Assembly (NCBI GenBank): GCA_041742255.1
Contig: JBGSIZ010000236.1
Span: forward strand, 1 to 11,826
Length of the DNA: 11,826 nt
DNA from: JBGSIZ01 sp041742255
Lineage (GTDB): Bacteria; Pseudomonadota; Alphaproteobacteria; Rhodobacterales; Rhodobacteraceae
Direction: 5' to 3'
The notes below the pieces were generated by a model. The model did not search any database, was not told the DNA's origin, and was given only the letters and a program-made list of their open reading frames with translations. Positions 1 to 7,059 of this stretch are shown in pieces. A program made the translations under genes and the position numbers. Position 1 is the stretch's first letter, and each line of letters opens with the position of its first letter.

Positions 1-1930
1 GGGTCACCCGGTAGCGCGCCGTGGCGTCCAGCCCGGTCAGCCGCAAGGGCCGCGGCAGGATCTGATCCGACGCCGCCGATTGCCCCGCGAACACCACAAA
101 GCGGTGCCCGTCCGCCGCGAGTTGCAATTCTGCCGTAACCGCCCGGTCCGCGCTGTCCAGTGGCAGGATGGTGCCTGCGTGCATCCAGTCCCGGTTAGCC
201 CGGAACCATGTGGTGATCGCCGTCAGCGTCGCCGTTTCATCCGCCGTCAGTTCCCGCAGGTCCATTTCGAACCCCATGTGCCGTTGCGCCGCCACCCATG
301 CCCGGAACCCCATCGGCAGCACCCGCCCCGATGTGTGCGACCGGCGTGGCCCCACATGGGACCCCGTGACCACCGAGGGCAACCATTGCGCCGCGTCGTG
401 TTGGATGAGCAACCGTTCCAGCGCGTCATTGCTGTCGGACAACCAGACCCGCCCGCAATAGTGCAGGATGCCCGCGTCGATCCGCCCGCCGCCCGACGAA
501 CAGCTTTCGATTTCTACCTCTGGATGGGCGGCCCCCAGACGCGCGAACAGCGCGTAGGCCCCCAGCGTCTGCGCCTCGGTCGTGACAGGGGGCAGGCGGT
601 TGTGGTCCCATTTGATGTAGTCGATGTCGTGGGTTTGCAGGATCGCGTCGATCTGGTCGAACAGATAATCTTGCACATCCGGCAGCGCCATGTTCAGCAC
701 CATCTGGTGCCGCCCCAGCGTTTGATCCGCAGGGCCAAGCGCCCAATCGGGATGCGCCCGATACAGGTCGCTGTCCGGGTTCACCATTTCGGGTTCAAAC
801 CACAGCCCGAACGTCATGCCGAGCCGATGCACATGCTGGATCAGCGGCGTCAGACCGTCCGGCCATTTGCGCCGGTCGATCGTCCAGTCCCCCAGCGAGG
901 TCGTGTCATCGTCCCGTCGCCCGAACCAGCCGTCGTCCAGAACGAACCGTTCCGCCCCGATTGCGGCTGCCTTGTCCGCGATGTCCGACAGAGCGGCGAG
1001 GTCGTGGTTGAAATAGATCGCCTCCCAACAGTTGTAATGCACTGGCCGGGGCATCCGCCGCCGCGCGGGCGTGCCAGTGCGGAACAGCGTTTGAAACGCC
1101 GCCGCACAGCCGTTGAACCCGGCGTCCGACACCGCGACCAACAGATCCCCGCTGTGATGCGTGATGGTTTGGCCGTTGGTCGTTCCCGTCAAAGAGCCGG
1201 GCAGTTTGCCCCATTGGATTTGCCGCCGCCCATCGGGCAGTTCTTCGGCCACCATCCGGTGCCCCCCCGACCAGCCAAGGTGCATGGCATACACCGTCCC
1301 CTGACCCCGGGTCGCCCCGGTTTCCGGAAACAGCGCAAAGGGCGGATGTTCGTGCCCCGACCGTCCCAGCCGCGCGTCCCGCAGCCGCAGCCCCGGCCCC
1401 CACGGCGTGTGCGTTTGCTGGAACTCCCGCGTCCAGCGCCCGGAGGTGTCGATCATGTGATCGCCCTGATGTGGTCCCGGCAGAACCGGGGCCGCGAGCC
1501 AGAGCGTTTCTGTTTGCCCGTCCGTGGTCAGGGTGGCCGAGGCCCGGATCGTGCCCCCTGCGTCCGCCCGGAAATGCGCCACATAGGTCAGCCCAAGGGC
1601 CGCGTCCGTGGCCGTGAATGTCAGGCCGTCGGCGGTTGTTGCCTGCACCAACGTGAGCCGGGGCATCAGCGCCTGACCCTTGCGCCGAAGGTCCATCCCC
1701 GGATGTCCCGGAAACGTGTCGGCGGCGGCAGGTGACAGGCTGACCGGGGCGACCGCGTCCAGCATGCCCCCGGTGATGTCCATCCGGGTGCTGGCCGCAA
1801 GCTGTGCCAGGTCTTCGCCCAAGGGCAGCGGCGGCCCCCAGTAGACGCAGGTGGGCAAGGCGTCGCCCACGCTGGCAAAGGCGAGTGTCTGGCTGGCGGT
1901 GTCGATCCGCCAGGTCGATTGATCTGTCAC
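1..1930 (-). CDS. Alpha-galactosidase, glycoside hydrolase family 36 (partial, C-terminus beyond left edge)
   Basis: This enzyme hydrolyses terminal alpha-1,6-galactosyl residues (melibiose, raffinose type) and should be cytoplasmic, because no signal peptide is visible. The window holds 643 codons; bacterial GH36 enzymes are usually about 700-750 residues, so only the C-terminal end is missing. Family landmarks appear in order: an N-terminal beta-rich domain, DDGWFGRRDDD at residues 332-342, WFEPEMVNP near 380, YIKWDHNR with the probable nucleophile Asp442, ESCSSGGGR at 475-483, and WLSDSND with the probable acid/base Asp499. The start is GTG at 1930, which overlaps the stop of the upstream permease in a GTGA. 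A CGGAG ribosome site lies inside the permease end. No in-frame ATG fits better. It is the last visible gene of the binding protein-permease-permease operon, so it probably cleaves the imported sugar. The exact substrate cannot be read from the sequence. Confidence 0.93.
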   Translation of the reverse strand, partial: MTDQSTWRIDTASQTLAFASVGDALPTCVYWGPPLPLGEDLAQLAASTRMDITGGMLDAVAPVSLSPAAADTFPGHPGMDLRRKGQALMPRLTLVQATTADGLTFTATDAALGLTYVAHFRADAGGTIRASATLTTDGQTETLWLAAPVLPGPHQGDHMIDTSGRWTREFQQTHTPWGPGLRLRDARLGRSGHEHPPFALFPETGATRGQGTVYAMHLGWSGGHRMVAEELPDGRRQIQWGKLPGSLTGTTNGQTITHHSGDLLVAVSDAGFNGCAAAFQTLFRTGTPARRRMPRPVHYNCWEAIYFNHDLAALSDIADKAAAIGAERFVLDDGWFGRRDDDTTSLGDWTIDRRKWPDGLTPLIQHVHRLGMTFGLWFEPEMVNPDSDLYRAHPDWALGPADQTLGRHQMVLNMALPDVQDYLFDQIDAILQTHDIDYIKWDHNRLPPVTTEAQTLGAYALFARLGAAHPEVEIESCSSGGGRIDAGILHYCGRVWLSDSNDALERLLIQHDAAQWLPSVVTGSHVGPRRSHTSGRVLPMGFRAWVAAQRHMGFEMDLRELTADETATLTAITTWFRANRDWMHAGTILPLDSADRAVTAELQLAADGHRFVVFAGQSAASDQILPRPLRLTGLDATARYRVT

Positions 1931-2772
1931 TTGACGGCTCCGAGGGTGAGGCCCGCGATGAAATGTTTCTGCATCAGAAAGAACATCAACACAGGCGGCA
2001 AGGCGGCGATGATGGACCCGGCCGACACAAGATGCCATGCCGCAATCCATTGCCCGTTGAGCGAGGACAGCCCCGCCGTGACCGGTTGCGTGCTGGCCGA
2101 TGTCGTCAGCACCGTCGCCCAGAAAAAGTCATTCCAGATAAAGGTGAACACCAGCACCGACAGCGCCGCGATGGCCGGCCGCATCAGGGGCAGGACGATA
2201 TACCAGAAAATCCGCCATTCTGCGACGCCTTCGACCCGCGCCGCCTCGATCAGTTCGCGGGGCAGGGCCGCGATGAAATTCCGCATGAAGAGCGTGCAGA
2301 ACCCGGTTTGAAACGCGATGTGAAACAGCGCCAGCCCCGCCGTGGTGTTATACAGCCCCATGCCGAAGGTCAGATCCCGCACCGGCACCATCAGGATCTG
2401 GAACGGCACAAAGTTCCCCGCCACGAACATGAAGAATACCAGAAGATTGCCCCGGAACCGGTAGATGCCCAGCGCAAAGCCGGTCATGCACGACAACACC
2501 AGCGTGCCGATCACCGTCGGGATCGTCACCTTGAACGAATTGAGGATGTATTGCCCGATGGGCGAATTGTTGAACACATCCGCATAGTTGGAAAACGCGA
2601 TGGTGGACGGCATCCCGAAATAGTTGCCTTGCGCCAGATCGGACGCAGGCCGCAACGAGGTGAGCGCCACCCCCAGCAGCGGGAACAGCCACAACAGCAG
2701 CGCCACAGGCAGCGCCATCTGATACAGCACCCGCACCGTGCGCGATGATTTTTCTACCGGACGCGGAAACAT
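1927..2772 (-). CDS. Sugar ABC transporter permease, MalG-like (CUT1 family)
   Basis: This is one of the two inner-membrane channel subunits of a carbohydrate importer. The 281 residues match the usual MalG length of 270-300. About six hydrophobic segments are visible, including residues 16-38, 84-104, 110-130, 140-163, 199-222 and 249-268. The cytoplasmic EAA loop that contacts the ATPase is clear: ELIEAARVEGVAEWRIFW followed by LPLMRPA (residues 173-200). The C-terminal KHFIAGLTLGAVK is a hallmark ending of MalG-type subunits. The ATG at 2772 overlaps the upstream permease stop by one base (TGATG), and a run of seven G's on the coding strand six bases before it can serve as ribosome site. 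The gene is translationally coupled to both neighbours, which suggests fixed stoichiometry with the MalF-like partner. Family is certain; substrate (an alpha-galactoside) is inferred from the adjacent hydrolase. Confidence 0.95.
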   Translation of the reverse strand: MFPRPVEKSSRTVRVLYQMALPVALLLWLFPLLGVALTSLRPASDLAQGNYFGMPSTIAFSNYADVFNNSPIGQYILNSFKVTIPTVIGTLVLSCMTGFALGIYRFRGNLLVFFMFVAGNFVPFQILMVPVRDLTFGMGLYNTTAGLALFHIAFQTGFCTLFMRNFIAALPRELIEAARVEGVAEWRIFWYIVLPLMRPAIAALSVLVFTFIWNDFFWATVLTTSASTQPVTAGLSSLNGQWIAAWHLVSAGSIIAALPPVLMFFLMQKHFIAGLTLGAVK

Positions 2773-3689
2773 CAGCGGCCCCCCCGTTCGTCACGCACCA
2801 TTTTCCAGATGAACCCCGAAATAAAGACCATCATGATCCCAAAGAGCACGACCGCAATCGCCGCCCCGTAGCCCATTCGGTAGCCATATTCCGACAATGC
2901 CTGTTCATACATATAGTAGGACAGCACCCGCGTGGACCCGAACGGCCCCCCGTTGGTCATAATCGACACAAGGTCGAACGATCGCAGCGCCCCGATCACC
3001 GTCACCACCACCGCGATAAAGGTCGCCGGCCGCAGTTGTGGCAGGATAACATACCACAGCATTTTCAAGCCTTTGGCCCCGTCCAGCCGCGCCGCTTCGA
3101 TCTGGTCGGGCGCGACGTTGTTCAGGCCCGTCAGATACAGGATCATGCAATAGGCGATCTGCGGCCACAGCCCTGCCGCGATGATCCCGTAGGTTGCCAG
3201 TGTCGGATCGGCCAGAATGGCGATCCCCTTGCCCGTGAAAAATTCGATCAGTTTGAACAGCGGGCCGAAATTGGGCGCGTAGAACCACGCGAACATCAGC
3301 CCCACCACGACCTGAGAGATCACGAAGGGAAAGAAGAACAGCGATTTGTAGATGCGGATGCCCCGCACCGTCTGGTTGAGGAAAATCGCGATGAACAGCC
3401 CCGCCGGAACCGCCAGCATATACAGCACCAGCCACAGCACGTTGTTATAAAGCGAGGTTTTGAACGCCCGGTCGCCGAACAGTTCCCGGTAGTTTTCCCA
3501 GCCCAGCCAAACCTTGGTCCCCAGCCCGTCATAGTCGTAGAACGACAACCGGAAGCTGGAGAAAATTGGCCAGACCACATAGAGCGCGAACATCGCCAGA
3601 CCCGGCAACAGGAACAACAGCGGCGTCACCGTCTGCTGGTTCTTGCGCCACCACGAAGGGCGTCGGTTTTCGGTTGATGCCATGGTCAT
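2772..3689 (-). CDS. Sugar ABC transporter permease, MalF-like (CUT1 family)
   Basis: This is the second channel subunit of the importer, 305 residues. Hydrophobic segments are visible around residues 21-42, 84-105, 118-138, 166-187, 223-243 and 275-296. The EAA loop is at residues 197-221 (QIEAARLDGAKGLKMLWYVI, then LPQLRPA), followed by the typical TNGGPFGST loop at 245-253. An open frame extends upstream to 3851, but that would run into the binding-protein gene. The ATG at 3689 is preferred because a GGGGGG ribosome site lies six bases before it and the normal MalF-type N-terminus (cytoplasmic, basic, then the PLLFLLPGLAMF helix) begins there. A second ATG two codons later (3683) is an alternative. 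It is separated from the upstream binding-protein gene by 112 bases containing a hairpin, and it overlaps the next permease by one base. Confidence 0.94.
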   Translation of the reverse strand: MTMASTENRRPSWWRKNQQTVTPLLFLLPGLAMFALYVVWPIFSSFRLSFYDYDGLGTKVWLGWENYRELFGDRAFKTSLYNNVLWLVLYMLAVPAGLFIAIFLNQTVRGIRIYKSLFFFPFVISQVVVGLMFAWFYAPNFGPLFKLIEFFTGKGIAILADPTLATYGIIAAGLWPQIAYCMILYLTGLNNVAPDQIEAARLDGAKGLKMLWYVILPQLRPATFIAVVVTVIGALRSFDLVSIMTNGGPFGSTRVLSYYMYEQALSEYGYRMGYGAAIAVVLFGIMMVFISGFIWKMVRDERGGR

Positions 3690-3766
3690 GCCCGGCCCCC
3701 CTTTGCCGCTGTCGGATGTCGAAATAAAGGAACAAACGAACGTGCCCGCCCCCGTAAATAAGGGGT

Positions 3767-3792
3767 GCGGCGGCCAGATGTCCGGCCGCCGC
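3767..3792 (-). terminator. GC-rich hairpin between binding-protein and permease genes (attenuator or mRNA 3'-end stabiliser)
   Basis: A perfect 9-bp inverted repeat, GCGGCGGCC against GGCCGCCGC, encloses an 8-base loop, starting 9 bases past the binding-protein stop codon. Read on the minus strand, the stem is followed by ACCCCTTATTTACGGG, which has only a broken T-stretch, so it is not a convincing full terminator. In many binding-protein-dependent sugar operons (malE-malF is the classic case) a hairpin here protects the binding-protein mRNA or partly stops transcription, so the periplasmic protein is made in excess over the membrane parts. That role is inferred from position. Confidence 0.55.
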
Positions 3793-3801
3793 GAGGCTGT
3801 G

Positions 3802-5040
3802 TTAGTTGTAGATCCGCGCCCGGGCTTCTTCCAGCCGTTCGAGGATCGCATCGAGGTTGGCCGGGATCACCATGAATTCCTGGAACCCTTCCATGCCGAT
3901 CTTGGCCATTTCCGCCGGAGCGTCACGGTCAAAGAACTGCGCGATGCCGCCCGGAGTGGTGGAGAGCAGTTCGAACCCTGCGCTGATGAAGGGGTCATCA
4001 GCCGCCACGGTGGACCCGGAGTTGATCGGCAGTTGCCCGATCGCCGCGTTCAGTTCGGTCTGCGCCTCGGCCGAGGCGATGAACGCGAGAAAGGTTTTCG
4101 CGTCTTCCACGTTCTTGGCCCCTGCGGGGATGTGGATCGTGTCGGTCGGCGCTTCTTCGGCGCGGGCCACGTCGGGGTTGATGGTCGGGAAGGGCATGAA
4201 CCCGAGGGTGTCATTGGTCATCCCGCCTTCTTTGAACACGCCCACGGCAAAGTTGCCCATGACGTAGTTCGCGGCCTTGCCTTGCACCAAGAGGGCTGCG
4301 GCATCCTGCCAGTCGATGGCAGCGTGGTTTTCGGTCGTGAACGGCTGCACCTTGGCCCATTCCGCAAAGGTGTTGCGCACCCCTTCGTCGGTCCACGGCG
4401 TTTGCCCTGCGGTCAGCGACATATGGTATTCATAGCCGTTGGTCCGCAGGTTGAGGTAGTCAAAGATCCCCGCAGCCGGCCACAGCGCCGAGGTGCCCGT
4501 GGTCAGGCAGTCGATGTCTGCCGCCGCGAATTTTTCACAGTTGGCGATGAATTCGTCCCATGTCGTGGGAACGGTCGCGCCGACCTGTTCATAGGCGGTT
4601 TTGTTGAAGTAGATGCCCCACTGGTAGTAGGTATAGGGCACGCCCCACTGCTTGCCGTCGATTGTCATCGACGCCAGAGCCGACCCAAGGCTGTCATTCA
4701 GCCCGTTGGCCGCCCACACGTCCGACACATCCATGAACTGGCCTGCGTTGACGAATGGTGCCATCCGGTTGCCTGCATACCAGTTGGCCAGATCCGGCGC
4801 ATCGGTGGTCAGGAAGTTGCGGATCGCGGTTTTGTATCCTTCGTGGTCGAAGTTCTGCAGAACCACGTCGATGTCGGGATTGGCGGCCTCGAATTTGACG
4901 ATCAGGGCCTCCATCGCGGCCAGCGGGATCGGGTCATAGTCGGCGTAATAACTGAGCGTGCGCTGCTGCGCGAGCGCGCTGGTGCCCGCCAACAGGCCGA
5001 TAGCGAGCGCGAGGCCCGCACGGGTCTTCAGGTGCAACAT
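3802..5040 (-). CDS. Extracellular sugar-binding protein of ABC importer (family 1, MalE-like)
   Basis: This periplasmic receptor delivers the sugar to the MalF/MalG-like permeases. The 412-residue length is typical of family 1 solute-binding proteins. The N-terminus MLHLKTRAGLALAIGLLAG, ending TSALA and then QQ, is a clear Sec signal peptide with probable cleavage after Ala24. The mature part begins with a beta-strand (TLSYYADYD) and contains the family features ALIVKFEAANPDIDV, TTDAPDLANWYAG, WGVPYTYYQWGIYFNKTAYEQVG with TTWDEF, and a C-terminal KTFLAFIASAEAQ helix. A longer frame reaches 5220, but the ATG at 5040 is chosen because it has a near-perfect GGAGGAAACC ribosome site and begins exactly at the signal peptide. 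It is the first gene of the operon and faces the divergent IclR gene across a 148-base control region. The ligand is inferred to be an alpha-galactoside from the hydrolase in the operon. Confidence 0.95.
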   Translation of the reverse strand: MLHLKTRAGLALAIGLLAGTSALAQQRTLSYYADYDPIPLAAMEALIVKFEAANPDIDVVLQNFDHEGYKTAIRNFLTTDAPDLANWYAGNRMAPFVNAGQFMDVSDVWAANGLNDSLGSALASMTIDGKQWGVPYTYYQWGIYFNKTAYEQVGATVPTTWDEFIANCEKFAAADIDCLTTGTSALWPAAGIFDYLNLRTNGYEYHMSLTAGQTPWTDEGVRNTFAEWAKVQPFTTENHAAIDWQDAAALLVQGKAANYVMGNFAVGVFKEGGMTNDTLGFMPFPTINPDVARAEEAPTDTIHIPAGAKNVEDAKTFLAFIASAEAQTELNAAIGQLPINSGSTVAADDPFISAGFELLSTTPGGIAQFFDRDAPAEMAKIGMEGFQEFMVIPANLDAILERLEEARARIYN

Positions 5041-5072
5041 GGTTTCCTCCCTTACGTTGCTTCTCAACTTTG

Positions 5073-5109
5073 GTTTCATTATTTGAAACTGAGTTTTGAA
5101 TATTGAAAT
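5073..5109. promoter_or_regulatory. Tandem imperfect palindromes, candidate operator for the divergent IclR regulator
   Basis: Two 17-base sites start 20 bases apart, about two DNA turns. The first (5073-5089) is GTTTCATTATTTGAAAC, with perfect 6-base arms around a 5-base spacer. The second (5093-5109) is GTTTTGAATATTGAAAT. Both fit GTTT-Y-N5-TTTGAAA-Y, allowing A at the first T of the 3' half, i.e. GTTTY and TTGAAAY ends. They form an AT-rich island in GC-rich DNA, midway between the binding-protein gene and the IclR gene, and cover both candidate promoters. IclR proteins commonly bind palindromes or paired sites in their own divergent promoter region. Assigning these sites to this regulator is inference from position and symmetry. 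Confidence 0.6.
5078..5107 (-). promoter_or_regulatory. Candidate promoter of the binding protein/permease/alpha-galactosidase operon
   Basis: On the minus strand, TTCAAT (-35, positions 5107-5102) is followed after 18 bases by AATAAT (-10, positions 5083-5078). This would start transcription near 5071, about 30 bases before the binding-protein ATG. The -10 matches consensus well and the -35 only partly. Both elements lie within the tandem palindromes, so a bound regulator would block RNA polymerase. Confidence 0.4.
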
Positions 5110-5132
5110 CATAACCGCGACTCGCCTATGCT
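5103..5132 (+). promoter_or_regulatory. Candidate promoter of the IclR-ATPase transcript
   Basis: TTGAAA (5103-5108) and TATGCT (5127-5132) are separated by 18 bases and would start transcription near 5139, about 50 bases before the IclR ATG at 5189. The -35 lies inside the second palindrome and overlaps the -35 of the opposing promoter by five bases. Expression of the regulator and of the uptake operon would then be controlled through the same short stretch. Confidence 0.4.
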
Positions 5133-5188
5133 TGTCAACAGTCGAGCGGGACCACGAGGAGGATACCGCAGGCCAAGGGAGGCGACGC

Positions 5189-5989
5189 ATGGCATCTGCC
5201 GGGGACGGAACGGTCGGCAAGGCATTGGAAGTGTTGGATCAGGTCGCCGCGTTTGGCCGCCCTGTCCGATTTGGAGAATTGATCGAAGGGTCCACCTTTC
5301 CCAAGGCCACCCTGTACCGATTCGTGCAGACCCTGACCAATCAGGGCATGTTGGCCTATGATCCCGACCGCCAGACCTATGCCCCCGGTGTCCGGTTGGT
5401 CCGGTTGGCCCATGCCGCCTGGGCCCAATCGTCGCTTGCCCCCGTCGCCCGTCCCCATCTGGACCGGTTGTCGGCGGCGGTGGGCGAAACCGTCCATCTG
5501 GCCCAACTGGACCATGCCCAGGTATTGTATGTAGACAAACGCAACGCCACCCATCCCGTCGAGATGTTCAGTCAGGCGGGCAAGGTCGGCCCCGCCTATT
5601 GCACCGGTGTGGGCAAGGTCATGTTGGCGTTTCAGCCCGACCCCGCGATGGAAGCCATCCTCGCCCAGCAGTCGTTTCACGCCTTTACCCCGGCCACCGT
5701 CACCGATCCGACCGCCCTGCGCGCCGAGTTGCGCGACATCCGCGCCCATGGTTACGGATTTGACCGCGAAGAACATGAACCGGGCATCATTTGTGTCGCC
5801 CACCCCATTTTGACCGAAACGGGCCGCTGTCTGGGTGCGTTGTCCGTCACATCGACCACCCGCCGCACCAATCTGGCGGGTCTGGAAAAGCTGGTTCCGT
5901 TGTTGCGGGATGCGGCCACCCATATCGCCCGGGATGCCAGCGACTGGCGCTTTCCCGATCATTCCAAAACAATATCTTCGGGAGTCTGA
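5189..5989 (+). CDS. IclR-family transcriptional regulator
   Basis: This 266-residue DNA-binding protein has the standard IclR layout and normal length. The N-terminal winged helix-turn-helix covers about residues 8-75, with GKALEVLDQVAAFGRPVRFGEL leading into the probable recognition helix FPKATLYRFVQTLTNQG (37-53). It is followed by the linker helix and the C-terminal effector domain with ALOE-type landmarks: ETVHLAQLDHAQVLYVDK, THPVEMFSQAGKVGPAYCTGVGK and GYGFDREEHEPGIICVAHPI. An upstream in-frame ATG exists at 5096, but the ATG at 5189 has a GGGAGG ribosome site 7 bases away and starts the conserved fold directly. The upstream codons would cross the promoter. The gene diverges from the sugar-binding protein operon and is followed 2 bases later by the transport ATPase. 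It therefore most likely controls this locus, probably sensing an alpha-galactoside or derived sugar (inference). Confidence 0.94.
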   Translation: MASAGDGTVGKALEVLDQVAAFGRPVRFGELIEGSTFPKATLYRFVQTLTNQGMLAYDPDRQTYAPGVRLVRLAHAAWAQSSLAPVARPHLDRLSAAVGETVHLAQLDHAQVLYVDKRNATHPVEMFSQAGKVGPAYCTGVGKVMLAFQPDPAMEAILAQQSFHAFTPATVTDPTALRAELRDIRAHGYGFDREEHEPGIICVAHPILTETGRCLGALSVTSTTRRTNLAGLEKLVPLLRDAATHIARDASDWRFPDHSKTISSGV

Positions 5990-5991
5990 CC

Positions 5992-7050
5992 ATGTCGGGT
6001 GTGAAATTACAGAATGTCGTCAAGAAGTATGGCCAGACGCAGGTGATCCACGGCGTCAACCTCGACATCACGGATGGCGAGTTTTGCGTGTTTGTCGGCC
6101 CGTCCGGATGCGGCAAATCCACCCTGTTGCGGATGGTTGCCGGGTTGGAGGAAACCACCGCCGGCGCGATCCGCATTGGCGACCGCGATGTGACCCGGTT
6201 GGACCCGTCCGAACGCGGCGTGGCGATGGTTTTTCAAACCTACGCCCTGTATCCGCACATGACCGTGCGCGAAAACATGGGCTTTGGTCTCAAGATGAAT
6301 GGTCATCCCAAGGCCGAGATTGCCGCCAAGGTCGCCGAGGCGTCCCGCATTCTGAAGCTGGACGAGTATCTGGCCCGCAAACCCGCCGCGTTGTCCGGTG
6401 GCCAGCGGCAGCGCGTGTCGATTGGCCGCGCCATTGTCCGTGGCCCCGAGGTGTTTTTGTTTGACGAGCCGTTGTCGAACCTTGACGCCGAATTGCGCGT
6501 GGAAATGCGCGTGGAAATCGCCCGGCTGCACAAGGAAATCGGCGCCACGATGATTTACGTCACCCACGATCAGGTCGAGGCGATGACCCTTGCCGACAAG
6601 ATCGTCGTGCTGCGCAAGGGTGTCATCGAACAGGTGGGTGCCCCGCTGGACCTGTATGCCGATCCCGACAACAAATTCGTGGCCGGGTTCATCGGCAGCC
6701 CCGCGATGAATTTTCTGACCGGGCGCGTTGTGGATGGTGGGGTGGAGGTCCCTGGTTTGGGCCAGACGATCCCCCGCGAAATGCCTGCCGCGATGAAAGG
6801 GGTGACCGTGACCGTGGGTCTGCGCCCCGAACATCTGGTTGTTGACCCCGCCCGCGCCGACATGACGGTAGACATGACCGAAAATCTGGGTGGTGTCGCC
6901 TATGCCTATCTGACCACCAAGGCTGGTGAAAAGATCATTGTGGAACAACGCGGTGTCGTCGCTGTGGCCGAAGGTGCCCCGGTGGGTCTGACCGTTGATC
7001 CCGCCCGGTTGTATCTGTTTGATGCCAAGACCGAAGCCCGCATCCGCTAG
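5992..7050 (+). CDS. Sugar ABC transporter ATP-binding protein (MsmK/UgpC/MalK type)
   Basis: This cytoplasmic ATPase energises CUT1 sugar importers; two copies bind the EAA loops of the MalF- and MalG-like permeases. The 352 residues include every catalytic motif: Walker A GPSGCGKST (36-44), Q-loop MVFQTYALYPH with Gln82, ABC signature LSGGQRQRVSIGRA (134-147), Walker B VFLFDEP (154-160), D-loop SNLD (162-165) and H-loop YVTHDQ with His192. The C-terminal third (about residues 235-352) is the OB-fold TOBE region typical of MalK/UgpC. An open frame extends back to 5791 inside the IclR gene. The ATG at 5992 is right because it has GGGAG 7 bases upstream and starts the family N-terminus. The gene is not in the permease operon but co-transcribed with the regulator, two bases behind it. 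It may also serve other importers, as MsmK-type ATPases do in some bacteria. Confidence 0.96.
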   Translation: MSGVKLQNVVKKYGQTQVIHGVNLDITDGEFCVFVGPSGCGKSTLLRMVAGLEETTAGAIRIGDRDVTRLDPSERGVAMVFQTYALYPHMTVRENMGFGLKMNGHPKAEIAAKVAEASRILKLDEYLARKPAALSGGQRQRVSIGRAIVRGPEVFLFDEPLSNLDAELRVEMRVEIARLHKEIGATMIYVTHDQVEAMTLADKIVVLRKGVIEQVGAPLDLYADPDNKFVAGFIGSPAMNFLTGRVVDGGVEVPGLGQTIPREMPAAMKGVTVTVGLRPEHLVVDPARADMTVDMTENLGGVAYAYLTTKAGEKIIVEQRGVVAVAEGAPVGLTVDPARLYLFDAKTEARIR

Positions 7051-7059
7051 CCCCTAGCG
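7045..7059. repeat. Perfect inverted repeat containing both stop codons of convergent genes
   Basis: CGCTAG-CCC-CTAGCG joins the TAG stop of the plus-strand ATPase gene (7048-7050) to the TAG stop of the minus-strand soeC gene (7054-7056), leaving only three bases between the genes. The 6-bp stem has a 3-base loop and no T-tract, so it is too short to be a convincing terminator. No other terminator is visible between the two convergent transcripts. Confidence 0.45.

Noticed and set aside
80..1735. 551-codon open frame on the plus strand
   Set aside because: It lies entirely antisense to the alpha-galactosidase, whose catalytic motifs are intact. Its product is a Pro/Arg/His-rich string typical of the opposite strand of GC-rich genes.
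1804..3677. Two plus-strand frames of 314 and 310 codons opposite the permeases
   Set aside because: The permeases have membrane helices and EAA loops. The antisense products are rich in His, Arg, Gln and Asp with no domain, as expected of complementary-strand shadows.
5135..5962. 275-codon minus-strand frame opposite the IclR gene
   Set aside because: The plus strand encodes a complete winged-helix and effector domain. The antisense frame has no domain and would cross the divergent promoter region.
6007..6948. 313-codon minus-strand frame opposite the ATPase
   Set aside because: All ABC ATPase motifs are on the plus strand, and the antisense product is Gly/His-rich noise.
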